Assembly (NCBI RefSeq): GCF_002285795.1
Contig: NZ_CP022961.1
Coordinates: 6,625,727 to 6,689,726, forward strand
DNA from: Plantactinospora sp. KBS50
GTDB taxonomy: Bacteria; Actinomycetota; Actinomycetes; Mycobacteriales; Micromonosporaceae
DNA length: 64,000 bases
Direction: 5' to 3'
Below the pieces are notes generated by a model. The model was not told where the DNA came from. It searched no databases and worked only from the letters and a program-made list of their open reading frames with translations. The stretch's first letter is position 1. Every line of letters begins with the position of its first letter. Made by a program: the position numbers and the translations under genes. Positions 1 through 8,390 of the stretch are shown here, piece by piece.

Positions 1-205
1 CGGCACCGCATCTGACCAGGGCGTTCGGCCGGCGGCGACGGTGTGTGACCGCGCCGCTCGCCGGCCCGGGGCGGTACCTGCGGTAACGCGCCGGCCGCGC
101 TACGGTGACCAGGCGGTGACCGGGCTACGGTGACCCGGGTGCCGGTGGTCATCGGGCCGGCGCCGCAGTTTGACGGTTCTGACCCGACTTCCGCAGGAGC
201 GTGTC

Positions 206-1078
206 ATGTCCAACTACGGACCGCCGGGCGGCCCGGAACCGTGGCCGGGTCGGCGACCGGGCGACCCGGAGCCGGCCCCGGAGCACCGCGCCGCGCCGGA
301 CGGCGGCTACGAACCGGGGCGTGCGGGCAGGCCGGACGGCGGCGCCGACTTCCGGATCCCGCCCTGGTCGGCCGACTCGGGCGGGTACCCGTCGGCGGGG
401 TCGGGGGGCGAGCCGTACCAGGGCGGCTACCGTCCCGGATACGGCCAGGATTCCGGCTACGGGCAGAACCCGGGTTACGGCCAGGGCTCCGGGTACGGCC
501 AGAACTCGGGCTATGGCCAGGGCTCCGGGTACGGCCCGGCCCAGGGGTACGGCACCACCCAGCGGTACGACCCGGGCCAGGCGACGGGGTTGCCGCAGTG
601 GTCGCGCAACAGCCCGGAGCCGGAACCGCCGCGCCGCCGGCTCGCCGTGGTCGTCCTGCTGTCGGTGCTGGTGCTGCTGGTCGTGGGCGGCGCGGGCGCC
701 GCGTACTACCTGCGCAACCGGGACGGCGGGGACACCCTGCCGACCGCCGGAACGGTCACCGGGACGCCGGAGCCGACCGGGTCCGCCGGGCCGGACGCCC
801 AGGACGGCACGCCCGCCCCGGAATCCTCGTCGGACGCGCGGTTCGTCGAGGTCGGCCAGTGTGTCCGCAACGACGGCGAGGCCGGCGACAAGCCGCGGTT
901 GACCATCACCGACTGCGCGCCGCAGACCTACGAGGTGCTGCGCCGGGTGGACGGCGCCACCACCGGCAAGAGCGACGCGCTGGCGAAGTGCGCGAAGGTC
1001 GAGGGCTACACCGACTGGTACTTCTTCGACAGCGAACTCGACACGCTGGACTTCGTGCTCTGCCTCAAGCAGCGCTGA
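206..1078 (+). CDS. Membrane-anchored protein with Gly/Tyr/Gln-rich cytoplasmic tail and secreted domain
   Basis: A 290-residue protein of unknown function. The ATG at 206 is preferred because AGGAG lies seven bases upstream; an in-frame TTG at 170 has no such signal. Residues about 1-140 are low complexity, with repeated GYGQ-type units near residues 72-120. One strongly hydrophobic segment (about 146-168) follows an arginine-rich stretch. The remaining roughly 120 residues should be outside the cell. This outer part has a Ser/Pro/Thr linker and then a compact domain with three cysteines (in VGQCV, ITDCA and VLCLK contexts). The layout resembles actinobacterial LppU/SCO3897-like proteins with a membrane anchor and a small cysteine-containing domain, but I do not assign a function. 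A long perfect hairpin follows the stop. Confidence 0.8.
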   Translation: MSNYGPPGGPEPWPGRRPGDPEPAPEHRAAPDGGYEPGRAGRPDGGADFRIPPWSADSGGYPSAGSGGEPYQGGYRPGYGQDSGYGQNPGYGQGSGYGQNSGYGQGSGYGPAQGYGTTQRYDPGQATGLPQWSRNSPEPEPPRRRLAVVVLLSVLVLLVVGGAGAAYYLRNRDGGDTLPTAGTVTGTPEPTGSAGPDAQDGTPAPESSSDARFVEVGQCVRNDGEAGDKPRLTITDCAPQTYEVLRRVDGATTGKSDALAKCAKVEGYTDWYFFDSELDTLDFVLCLKQR

Positions 1079-1088
1079 CCACGACGAT

Positions 1089-1150
1089 CGTCGACAGAAA
1101 ACTAGGGTTGTCTAGCCGATCGGCTAGACAACCCTAGTTTTCTGTCGACG
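1089..1150. terminator. Perfect 62-bp palindrome, probable terminator
   Basis: Two 31-base arms are exact reverse complements with no loop, centred at 1119/1120. It starts 11 bases after the stop of the upstream gene and is far richer in A+T (it contains AGAAAACTAGGGTTGTCTAG) than its surroundings. It would form a very stable hairpin on either strand. A terminator is the simplest role; a copy of a family-specific dispersed palindrome is the alternative. Confidence 0.7.
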
Positions 1151-1224
1151 GCCGGGCGCGACACGCCATCGGCTCCTCTACGGCAATCTACCGTTCCCGC
1201 TAGAACCCCCGATACGGTACGACA

Positions 1225-2487
1225 ATGGATCCGGTCCGGAACCCCTACGCCCCCGGTGCCGGTCAGCGCCCTCCGGAGCTGGCCGGTCGCCACCGCGAAC
1301 TGGACGTCTTCGACGTCGTACTGGAACGCATCGCCCGGGGTCGGCCCGAGCGCAGCCTGATGCTCACCGGCCTGCGCGGCGTCGGAAAGACCGTGCTGCT
1401 CAACACGCTGCGCTCGCAGGCCATCGGGCGGCTCTGGGGCACCGGCAAGATCGAGGCGCGACCCGACCAGTCACTGCGCCGCCCGGTGGCGGCCGCCCTG
1501 CACATGGCCGTGCGGGAACTGGCCCCGCACCACCGCGCGCCGGACCGGATCGACGAGTTCCTCGGCGTACTCAAGGCGTTCGCGCTGCGCGGCGACCCGC
1601 CGCCGGCCGGCCGGAAGGCCGCCGCCCCACGGCTGCGGGACCGCTGGCAGCCGGGCATCGACGTGCCGGCCGCGACCGGCCGGGCCGATTCCGGCGACAT
1701 CGAGATCGACCTCGTGGAGCTGCTCACCGACGCCGCGAGCGTGGCCAGCGACGTCGGCACGGGCATCGCGATCTTCATCGACGAGATGCAGGACCTCGGC
1801 CCGGAGGACGTCTCCGGGCTCTGCGCCGCCTGCCACGAGCTGTCGCAGCTCGGCTCGCCGCTCATCGTGGTGGGCGCCGGCCTGCCGCACCTGCCGGCCG
1901 TGCTCTCGGCCGCCAAGTCGTACTCCGAGCGGTTGTTCCGCTACCAGCGCATCGACCGGCTGGACCGGATCGCCGCCGACCAGGCGCTGTGCGCGCCGGC
2001 CGAGCGCGAGGAGGTCGAGTACGAGCCGAAGGCGCTCGACCTGCTGTACGAGAAGTCGGGCGGATACCCGTACTTCGTGCAGGCGTACGGCAAGGCCACC
2101 TGGGACCATGCGCCGCGGTCGCCGATCAGCCCGTCCGACGTGCGGGTGGCCGCCCCGGAGGCCGAGGCGGAACTGGCGGTTGGCTTCTTCGGCTCGCGGT
2201 TCGAGCGGGCCACCCCCGCCGAACGGGAGTACATGCGCGCCATGGCCGCCCTGTCGTACGTCGAGAGCGAGGCGGGCGGCGATCCGGCGGGCCGCCACTC
2301 CGGCGACGACATGGACGCGGCGGTGCCGACCGCCGAGATCGCCCGGTCGCTGGGGCGCAAGCCGGCGAGCCTCTCACCGGCCCGGGACGCGCTCATCAAG
2401 AAGGGGCTGATCTACTCGGGCGAGCGCGGCACGGTGGCCTTCACGGTGCCGCACTTCGGCCGGTACCTGCGGACGCAGCCGGCCTGA
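1225..2487 (+). CDS. AAA/STAND-type ATPase (AAA_16-like)
   Basis: A 420-residue P-loop ATPase. The Walker A motif GLRGVGKT is at residues 49-56, and a Walker B region (IFIDEMQD) is near residue 185. The N-terminal ELAGRHRELDVF segment is typical of ORC/CDC6-like and AAA_16 ATPases, in which a regulatory ATPase binds or remodels a partner. The C-terminal third looks helical and winged-helix-like (IARSLGRKPASLSPARDALIKKG), suggesting DNA binding. No clear Shine-Dalgarno sequence precedes the ATG and a TACGGT-like box lies close upstream, so the transcript may be leaderless. It converges on the GNAT gene with only 27 bases between them. Substrate and partner are unknown. Confidence 0.8.
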   Translation: MDPVRNPYAPGAGQRPPELAGRHRELDVFDVVLERIARGRPERSLMLTGLRGVGKTVLLNTLRSQAIGRLWGTGKIEARPDQSLRRPVAAALHMAVRELAPHHRAPDRIDEFLGVLKAFALRGDPPPAGRKAAAPRLRDRWQPGIDVPAATGRADSGDIEIDLVELLTDAASVASDVGTGIAIFIDEMQDLGPEDVSGLCAACHELSQLGSPLIVVGAGLPHLPAVLSAAKSYSERLFRYQRIDRLDRIAADQALCAPAEREEVEYEPKALDLLYEKSGGYPYFVQAYGKATWDHAPRSPISPSDVRVAAPEAEAELAVGFFGSRFERATPAEREYMRAMAALSYVESEAGGDPAGRHSGDDMDAAVPTAEIARSLGRKPASLSPARDALIKKGLIYSGERGTVAFTVPHFGRYLRTQPA

Positions 2488-2514
2488 CCCCGGTCGCGAT
2501 CGGCCCGGCGCGGC

Positions 2515-3159
2515 TCAGACCAGTGACCAGGGTGCCGGGAAGGTCACCTCGCCGGCCGGCGGAACCGGCCCCTCGCCGGGCGGAGCCGCGGCGTTCCCGG
2601 CCGGTGCCGCGGCGTTTCCCGCCGGCGGGACCGGCCCGTCGCCCGCGGCCGGGGACGCGGTGGGCGCTGCGGACGCCGGGCCGGCGACCGCCGGCAGGAG
2701 CAGCGCCTGCCACGGATCGCCCAGCCCGGACCAGGGGCTGGTCAATCCCAGCCGCGCGGCGGGGAAGAAGCCGAACCGGCGGTAGTACGCCGGGCTGCCG
2801 AGCACCACGACCAGACGCTCGCCCAGCTCGGTGGCCGCCGCCAGGGCGGCCTGCACGACATCGCTGCCGTACCCGAGCCGTTGCCGGTCGGGGCGTACCG
2901 CCACCGGGCCGAGGCACAGCGCGGGAAATCGCGCGGGATCGACCCGAACCCTGGTGAGCAGGGCGTAGCCGACGATCTCCCCGCCGGCCTCGGCCACCAT
3001 GGACAGCTCGGGCAGCCAGGCGTCGTCCGCGCGGAGCGCGTCGACCAGCCGGACCTCGGCCGGGACCCGGGCGTCGGGGTGCGCGAAGGCGGCCGCGAGC
3101 AGCCGCCGGACCGCAGGAGCGTCCGACGGCTGCTCGGGCCGCAGCCGCACAACCGTCAT
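2515..3159 (-). CDS. GNAT-family N-acetyltransferase with Pro/Ala/Gly-rich C-terminal tail
   Basis: A 214-residue protein whose first 150 residues fit the GNAT fold: an N-terminal strand (VRLRPEQPSDAPAVRRLL), the acetyl-CoA-binding region (LGPVAVRPDRQRLGYGSDVV), and the YYRRFGF segment typical of the YhbS-like subgroup. Such enzymes move an acetyl group from acetyl-CoA to an amine; the substrate is unknown. The last 60 or so residues are a low-complexity PPAGNAAAP repeat, unusual for this family. The ATG at 3159 is the first start that precedes the conserved domain; longer reading in this frame runs through the neighbouring gene and is spurious. It is divergent from the DoxX-like gene. Confidence 0.82.
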   Translation of the reverse strand: MTVVRLRPEQPSDAPAVRRLLAAAFAHPDARVPAEVRLVDALRADDAWLPELSMVAEAGGEIVGYALLTRVRVDPARFPALCLGPVAVRPDRQRLGYGSDVVQAALAAATELGERLVVVLGSPAYYRRFGFFPAARLGLTSPWSGLGDPWQALLLPAVAGPASAAPTASPAAGDGPVPPAGNAAAPAGNAAAPPGEGPVPPAGEVTFPAPWSLV

Positions 3160-3292
3160 GGCAGGCGACGCTACCCCTCCGGCGCCTCCCCGGGGGGCCA
3201 AGCCGGGCCGTACGCCCCGGCGGAGACGGGCATCGTTGCCCGGTGCGGTCGTTGTACGGGTAAAGCGCACGGCCGCGGGGTATGACTGACAC

Positions 3293-3859
3293 ATGAGACC
3301 CGTACGCGGCATCGCTCGCGCCATGCTCAGTGGCATCTTCGTGATAAACGGGGCCCGGTCCGTGGTCAACCCGCAGCCGTTCGTGGGACGGGCGCGCAAA
3401 ATCACCGACCGGGTCGGTCCGGCGCTGGAACGCATCGATCCACGGTTGCCGTCCGATGCCGAGAGCCTCGTCCGGGTCAACGGCGCCGTGCAGTTGACCG
3501 CCGGCCTGTTGCTGGCCACCGGGCATCTGGCCCGGCCGGCGGCGGCCGCGTTGGTCGGCTCGCTCGTGCCGACCACGCTCTCCGGGCACGCGTACTGGAC
3601 GATCGACGACCCGGCCGAACGGAAGGCACAGAAGATCCAGTTCCTGAAGAACCTCGGGATGTGCGGCGGCCTGCTGCTGGCGGCGGTCGACACCGAGGGC
3701 CGGCCGGGCCTGCGTTGGCGGACCAGCCGGGCGATGCTGGACGGACGCCGGTCGGTACGCCGGGGCGGCCGGTCGGTACGCCGGGCCGTGCACAGCGCCC
3801 GGCGGGACGCCCGGATCGCGGTGCGCTCCGCGGCGGCGGCCCGGCGGCTGCCGGGCTGA
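3293..3859 (+). CDS. DoxX-family membrane protein
   Basis: A 188-residue protein resembling the DoxX family of small four-helix membrane proteins. Features include the N-terminal MLSGIFVINGARSV helix with the following NP motif, the VNGAVQLTAGLLLATG helix, and the later GMCGGLLLAAVDTEG helix. In actinobacteria such proteins are linked to redox balance and membrane-associated oxidoreductases, but the biochemical role is not settled. The C-terminal 45 residues are very rich in arginine (RRSVRRGGRSVRRAV) and should be cytoplasmic, possibly contacting membrane lipid or nucleic acid. No operon partner is evident; the next gene starts 190 bases downstream. Confidence 0.8.
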   Translation: MRPVRGIARAMLSGIFVINGARSVVNPQPFVGRARKITDRVGPALERIDPRLPSDAESLVRVNGAVQLTAGLLLATGHLARPAAAALVGSLVPTTLSGHAYWTIDDPAERKAQKIQFLKNLGMCGGLLLAAVDTEGRPGLRWRTSRAMLDGRRSVRRGGRSVRRAVHSARRDARIAVRSAAAARRLPG

Positions 3860-4048
3860 TTCAGCCTCCGGCACCGCATCTGGCCAGGATTTACCAGGAA
3901 TTACCGCCCTGTGGCAACGCGATAGAAATGTCGCGAACTAGTGTGGGAGCGGACACGGTCGAATAACGCAGGGGGCAGGGCGGTGTGGCGCGGTTCTAGG
4001 CTGCTGCGTGCAGAGCCTGCACGGAATGGACACGGGGGTGACAGCGCG

Positions 4049-5488
4049 ATGCCGGCGACCGTCGATGGGCGGACCGACACCGGAAAACCGACTCGGCGGA
4101 CCCGGTCCCTGGTGGACAGCCGCACCCTCGTCCGCATCGCCGCAGTCGCGCTGACCTGCTATCTGGCCTGGCTCGCCATCCGCGCCTTCGGCCGGCCGTA
4201 CGACTTCTTCGACCTGAAGATCTACCACGGCGCCGTGGTGTGGTGGGCCGGCGGCCGCGACCTGTACGCGTTCATCGCCCCGCAGACCACGATCGGCTTC
4301 ACGTACCCGCCGTTCGCCGCGCTCGCCATGCTGCCGATGGCGCCGATGCCGATCGGGTTGGCCGGTCTGATCAACGTGCTGGCCAGCCTCGCGACGCTCA
4401 CGGTGGTGCTGGTGGCGCTGCTGAAGCCGATCGCCGAGCGGATGCGCTGGCCGCTGTGGTTCGGCGTCGCCCTGGCCGTGCCGCTGGCCACCGCCATCGA
4501 ACCGCTCCGCGAGACGCTCGGCTACGGCCAGGTGAACCTGCTGCTCTTCGCGCTCGTGATGGCCGACCTCGTGGCGTTGCGCTGGCGGGCTCGCCGGTCG
4601 CTGCGCGGTCCGGCCACCGGTGGGACGGTGCGCCGGTTCTGGCTCAGCGGCGCCTGGGCGGGCGTCGGCATCGGTCTCGCCACCGCCATCAAGCTGACCC
4701 CCGCGCTGTTCATCGTCCATCTCGTGCTGACCCGGCAGTGGCGGGCCGCGTTCACCGCGATGGGCACGGCCGCCGGTGTCACCGTGGCCACCTATCTGGT
4801 GGCCGGTCGCGCGACGATGACGTACTTCACCGAGGTGCTCTGGGACACCGGTCGGGTCGGCCAGCCGGACATGACCCCCAACCAGTCGCTCGCCGGCATG
4901 CTGGCCCGGCTGTACGACTCGATGGAGACGCCCGGTCTGCTCTACCTCGCGTTCGCGGTGCTGCTGCTCGCGGTCGGGCTGTCCCGGGCGGCGAGCGCGC
5001 ACGCCGACGGGGACGAGTTGACCGCCTTCACCATCACCGGTCTGACGGCGAACGTGATCAGCCCGATCTCCTGGACCCACCACCTCGTGTTCGTGGTCCC
5101 GGCGATCATCGTGCTGGCCGACGCGGCGAGCCGGCGGCGGGCCGCCAGCCGGGGACTGCGGCGCACGGCGGTGCCGCCGAGCGCGCTGAACGCCCTCGGT
5201 GGTCTCCGTCCGCCGATCTGGTATCCGACGCTGACCGGCCTGCGCCACGCCGCGGCGGCCGTCGCGCTGTACGCGCTGTTCCTCATCTCGCCCATCTGGC
5301 CGTACGAACACCAGCTTCCGGCGGTGTCCCACTACCAGGACGGGCTGTTCGGCGCGCTGATGGAGAACTCGTTGGCCATCGCGCTCATCGTGCTGGTCGC
5401 CGCGCTGCCGTGGCGGCCCGGCGCCGAGCCCGCCTTCTACGCCGAGCAGCACCGGCAGGATCGGGCGGGGTCGACGGTCCGCGCCTAG
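4049..5488 (+). CDS. GT87/DUF2029 polytopic glycosyltransferase (polyprenol-phosphate-mannose dependent type)
   Basis: A 479-residue integral membrane protein with about nine to ten hydrophobic segments. It shows the features of actinobacterial alpha-(1,2)-mannosyltransferases of family GT87: a DLKIYHGAVVWW loop carrying the acidic residues after the first helix, the FTYPPFAAL segment, the GQVNLLLFALV helix and the IKLTPALF motif. These enzymes take mannose from a polyprenyl-phosphate donor and act on the outer face of the membrane, extending lipomannan-like or protein-linked glycans. The ATG at 4049, preceded by GGGGGTG, is preferred to the far-upstream 3941 start. It converges on moaE, with a hairpin between. 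Confidence 0.8.
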   Translation: MPATVDGRTDTGKPTRRTRSLVDSRTLVRIAAVALTCYLAWLAIRAFGRPYDFFDLKIYHGAVVWWAGGRDLYAFIAPQTTIGFTYPPFAALAMLPMAPMPIGLAGLINVLASLATLTVVLVALLKPIAERMRWPLWFGVALAVPLATAIEPLRETLGYGQVNLLLFALVMADLVALRWRARRSLRGPATGGTVRRFWLSGAWAGVGIGLATAIKLTPALFIVHLVLTRQWRAAFTAMGTAAGVTVATYLVAGRATMTYFTEVLWDTGRVGQPDMTPNQSLAGMLARLYDSMETPGLLYLAFAVLLLAVGLSRAASAHADGDELTAFTITGLTANVISPISWTHHLVFVVPAIIVLADAASRRRAASRGLRRTAVPPSALNALGGLRPPIWYPTLTGLRHAAAAVALYALFLISPIWPYEHQLPAVSHYQDGLFGALMENSLAIALIVLVAALPWRPGAEPAFYAEQHRQDRAGSTVRA

Positions 5489-5520
5489 GGCGTGTTTCAC
5501 AGGTGTCGGTCGAGCCAGGG

Positions 5521-5561
5521 CCGGTGGCTCCCCGCGTCCGCTCGCGGCGGGAAGCCACCGG
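5521..5561. terminator. Hairpin between convergent genes, probable bidirectional terminator
   Basis: Nine-base arms CCGGTGGCT and AGCCACCGG are perfect complements and enclose a second G+C-rich partial stem. It lies between the stops of the glycosyltransferase gene and moaE, so it can serve both. Confidence 0.6.
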
Positions 5562-5605
5562 GCGGCCGCGTGGCCGAGTGGGGATCGCCGAGCGGGGATC
5601 CCGGG

Positions 5606-6052
5606 TCAGGGGCAGTTCACCCACTCGTCCGTGCCGTCGGCGAAGATCTGGTGCTTCCACACCGGCAGCCGGGCCTTCACCTCGTCCACCAGCCGGGCGC
5701 AGGCGGCGAAGGCGGCCGCCCGGTGCGCCGTGCTGACGGCCGCGACGAGCGCCACGTCCCCGATCTCCAGCGGGCCGACCCGGTGGGACACCGCGACAGC
5801 GTGTACGTCCGGGCCGGCGGCGATCTCCGCCGCGATCTCCCGGAGCAGGTCCGCGGCGCTCGGATGGCCCTCGTACTCCAGCCGGGTGACGGCGCGGCCG
5901 TGGTCATGGTCGCGCACCACGCCCTGAAACGACACCACGGCCCCGGAACGCGGGGTCGCCACCGCGGCCTCGTGCGCGGCCAGGTCGAGCGGATCGGCGC
6001 TCACGGCCGCCAGGGCGACCCCGGCGAGCGGAACCACTGCCGGGCCGCTCAT
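5606..6052 (-). CDS. moaE: Molybdopterin synthase large subunit MoaE
   Basis: MoaE (148 residues) works with the small thiocarboxylated subunit MoaD to add the two dithiolene sulfurs to cyclic pyranopterin monophosphate, giving molybdopterin. The family signature is clear: GAVVSFQGVVRDHDHG, the LEYEGH strand, the AVSHRVGPLEIGDVALV core and the C-terminal KARLPVWKHQIFADGTDEW with its conserved lysines. Its ATG overlaps the moeA stop by four bases (ATGA), so it is translationally coupled as the last gene of the moaC-mogA-moeA-moaE operon. No moaD or moaA is seen in this window. Confidence 0.95.
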   Translation of the reverse strand: MSGPAVVPLAGVALAAVSADPLDLAAHEAAVATPRSGAVVSFQGVVRDHDHGRAVTRLEYEGHPSAADLLREIAAEIAAGPDVHAVAVSHRVGPLEIGDVALVAAVSTAHRAAAFAACARLVDEVKARLPVWKHQIFADGTDEWVNCP

Positions 6053-7308
6053 CGCAGTGTCCCCTGCCGGGAGGGCAGCGGCACCAGCGGCACGGATGCG
6101 CCCGCCACCCCCTGCGTGTGCGGCGCGATCAGGGCGAACCCGTCGGCCAGGGCGAGGCCGCGCAGCATCGCCGAACCGACGTGCCGGACGGGGTGGGCGG
6201 TGTTGTCCCGCGGATCCACCCGGGCCAGTGCCAGGTGGGTCTGGTCGCCGCGACCGGGCACCGGCCCGGCCAGCGTCACCGCCGGCAACGCGGGCAGCGC
6301 ACGGCCCTGGAGGCCGGCCAGCAACGGCGCCACCAGGGTGACCAGGGCGATGATCGCCGACTGCGGGTTGCCGGGCAGCCCGGCCACGAAGCGGTCCCGA
6401 CCGTCCCGGCCGGTGACCCGGGCCACCAGCATCGGGAAGCCGGGCCGGACCGCGACGGTGTTGACGACGTACTCGGCGCCGAGCTCGCGGAGCGCCGGAT
6501 GCAGGTGGTCCACCGGTCCGTGCATGGTGCCGCCGGTGGTGCAGACGAGGTCGGCGTCCGCGAGCGCCGACCGCAGCGCCTCGACGTGCGCGGGCAGCGT
6601 GTCGGCGACCGGGCCGATCACGTCCGCCGGCCCGATGTCGCAGCCGTAGCGGCGCAGCCAGGCCGGGACCGCGGGGCCGAGGGCGTCGCGCACCCGGCCC
6701 GCACCCGGCGGACCGGCGGTGAGCAGTTCGTCGCCGAAGACCAGCAGCCCCGCCCGCGGTGCCCGGCGGACCGGAAGCCGGTCGTAACCGCAGGACGCGG
6801 CCAGGCCGATCAGCGCCGGATCGACCGGCGAACCGGCGGGCAGCAGTTCCTCACCGGCCCGCGCCTCCTCGCCCGCCGATCGCCACTCCGGCGTGTCGCG
6901 CAGCCGCCCGCTGATCCGGCCGTCGGCGGTGCGGCCGGACTCCTCGACCCGCAGCACCGCCCCGGCACCGTCCGGCAGCATCGCCCCGGTGGCGATCTCC
7001 ACGGCGGTGCCGTCCTCGACGAGCGCCGGGGGCGTCCCGCCGGCCAGCACCCGCCCGACCACCCGCCACGGCCCCGGGCCGCGTACCGCGAAGCCGTCGA
7101 CGCTGGAGGTCGGGAAGGCCGGCAGGTCGGTGAGCGGCGTCAGGGGCCGGGCCAGCGTCAGGCCGTCGGCCGCCGCGAGCGCCACCTCGGTGATCGGCAG
7201 CGGCGCCGCGGTGCCGGCCTCGTACGCCCGGCGCCGGGCCTCCGTCCAGGACACGGAGGTCGGTGCGGGAGCCGGGGCGGCGTCGGCACGGAGCTTGGCT
7301 GCGGTCAC
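6049..7308 (-). CDS. moeA: Molybdopterin molybdenumtransferase MoeA
   Basis: MoeA (419 residues) inserts molybdate into adenylylated molybdopterin. Family features are present in order: the LPAFPTSSVDGFAVR motif, the IATGAMLPDGAGAVLRVE motif, a central MoCF-binding domain ending in TGGTMHGPVDHL, the GLPGNPQSA loop, and a C-terminal beta domain. In many MoeA proteins the central motif is TSGGxSxG; here it is TTGGTMHG, a variation on the binding loop. The start is a GTG. It sits 111 bases after mogA and overlaps moaE. The gap upstream contains a roughly 20-base direct repeat (CCGCTCACCYGGGGTGGT) that also covers the end of mogA. Confidence 0.95.
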   Translation of the reverse strand: MTAAKLRADAAPAPAPTSVSWTEARRRAYEAGTAAPLPITEVALAAADGLTLARPLTPLTDLPAFPTSSVDGFAVRGPGPWRVVGRVLAGGTPPALVEDGTAVEIATGAMLPDGAGAVLRVEESGRTADGRISGRLRDTPEWRSAGEEARAGEELLPAGSPVDPALIGLAASCGYDRLPVRRAPRAGLLVFGDELLTAGPPGAGRVRDALGPAVPAWLRRYGCDIGPADVIGPVADTLPAHVEALRSALADADLVCTTGGTMHGPVDHLHPALRELGAEYVVNTVAVRPGFPMLVARVTGRDGRDRFVAGLPGNPQSAIIALVTLVAPLLAGLQGRALPALPAVTLAGPVPGRGDQTHLALARVDPRDNTAHPVRHVGSAMLRGLALADGFALIAPHTQGVAGASVPLVPLPSRQGTLR

Positions 7309-7419
7309 CCGGCGAGCCTATCGCCCGGCTCCGACACGCCCGGCGGTTGCGGCGTACCGGGTACCGGTCCGCTCACCCGGGGTGGTGGCCTCCACCCACC
7401 CGGGAGTGCTGGCCTCCGC

Positions 7420-7899
7420 TCACCTGGGGTGGTCGCCGCCGCGGAGCTGGTCGACGGCGTGCACGAGGATCGGGCCGAGCACCGCGAGGCCGTCCCGGGC
7501 GCCGCCGGTGGAGCCGGGCAGGTTGACCACCAGCATCCGGTCGAGCACCCCGGCGAGGCCCCGGGAGAGGGCCGCCGCCGGTACGGCCGCCCGGCTGTGC
7601 GCGCGGATCGCCTCGGCGATGCCCGGTATCTCGTAGTCGAGGACCGCCCGGGTCACCTCCGGCGTCCGATCGGTGGGGCTGATGCCGGTGCCGCCGCTGG
7701 TCAGCACCACGTCGATGCCGTCCGCCCGGGCCGCCAGCAGGGCATCGCCGACGGGGTCGCCGTCCGGGACCACCACCGGCTCCTCCTCCACCGCACAGCC
7801 GAGGTCCCGCAGCCCGGCGACCAGCAACGGCCCGCTGGTGTCCCGGTACGTCCCGGCAGCGGCCCGGTTGGAGGCGACCACCACGCGAGCCCGGATCAC
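7420..7899 (-). CDS. mogA: MogA/MoaB-family molybdopterin adenylyltransferase
   Basis: A 159-residue protein of the MoCF-binding family that adenylylates molybdopterin before MoeA inserts the metal. The diagnostic segments are VVVASNRAAAGTYRDTSG at the N-terminus, VVLTSGGTGISPTDRTPE (the molybdopterin-binding loop) and MLVVNLPGSTGGARDGL near the end. The GTG start overlaps the moaC stop by four bases (GTGA), showing coupled translation. Whether it should be called MogA or MoaB cannot be decided from sequence alone; the two names cover the same fold, and single-copy actinobacterial members are usually taken as the MogA-equivalent. Confidence 0.9.
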   Translation of the reverse strand: MIRARVVVASNRAAAGTYRDTSGPLLVAGLRDLGCAVEEEPVVVPDGDPVGDALLAARADGIDVVLTSGGTGISPTDRTPEVTRAVLDYEIPGIAEAIRAHSRAAVPAAALSRGLAGVLDRMLVVNLPGSTGGARDGLAVLGPILVHAVDQLRGGDHPR

Positions 7900-8390
7900 G
7901 ACCGGTCCGCCGGCCGTCGCCAGTCGCCCGTCTTGCCGCCGAGCTTGCGCAGTACCCGGACCGCCTCGACGGAGGCCGCCGGGTCGACGGCCTTGACCAT
8001 GTCCACCAGCGCCAGGCCGGTGACCGCCACGGCCGTCAGGGCCTCCATCTCCACCCCGGTACGGTCGGCGGTCCGGACGGTGGCGGTGATCTCCACGGTC
8101 CGTTCGGTCAGGTCGAGATCGACGGTGACCCCGTGCAGCGCGATCGGGTGGCAGAGCGGGATGAGATCGGGGGTGCGCTTGGCGCCCATGATGCCGGCCA
8201 GCCGGCCGACCGCCAGGGCGTCGCCCTTGGGCAGCCCGTCCCGGCGCAGCAGCTCGACGACCTCGGCCGTGGTGCACAGCCGTCCCGCGGCGACCGCCTC
8301 CCGCCCCGTGGGTTCCTTGGCGGAGACGTCCACCATGCGTGCGCTGCCGGCGGCATCGACGTGGCTCAGCCGCGGTCCGGTTTCTGTCAC
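7896..8390 (-). CDS. moaC: Cyclic pyranopterin monophosphate synthase MoaC
   Basis: MoaC (164 residues) catalyses the second half of the first cofactor step, converting the MoaA product to cyclic pyranopterin monophosphate. The family hallmarks are visible: an SARMVDVSAKEPTGREAVA N-terminal segment, KRTPDLIPLCHPI with the conserved histidine, the GVEMEALTAVAV helix and the terminal MVKAVD plus KLGGKTG segment. It uses a GTG start and is the first gene of the operon. The 450 bases upstream hold the divergent promoter region shared with the GGDEF-EAL gene. Confidence 0.95.
   Translation of the reverse strand: MTETGPRLSHVDAAGSARMVDVSAKEPTGREAVAAGRLCTTAEVVELLRRDGLPKGDALAVGRLAGIMGAKRTPDLIPLCHPIALHGVTVDLDLTERTVEITATVRTADRTGVEMEALTAVAVTGLALVDMVKAVDPAASVEAVRVLRKLGGKTGDWRRPADRS

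Noticed and set aside
1..3888. Direct repeat CGGCACCGCATCTG-CCAG at 1-19 and 3869-3887
   Set aside because: One short near-match pair in 64 kb of high-G+C DNA is within chance expectation and it has no associated structure.
3938..5500. A 520-residue antisense frame over the glycosyltransferase gene
   Set aside because: Same reason: polar, repetitive composition with no recognisable motif, opposite a well-formed membrane protein.
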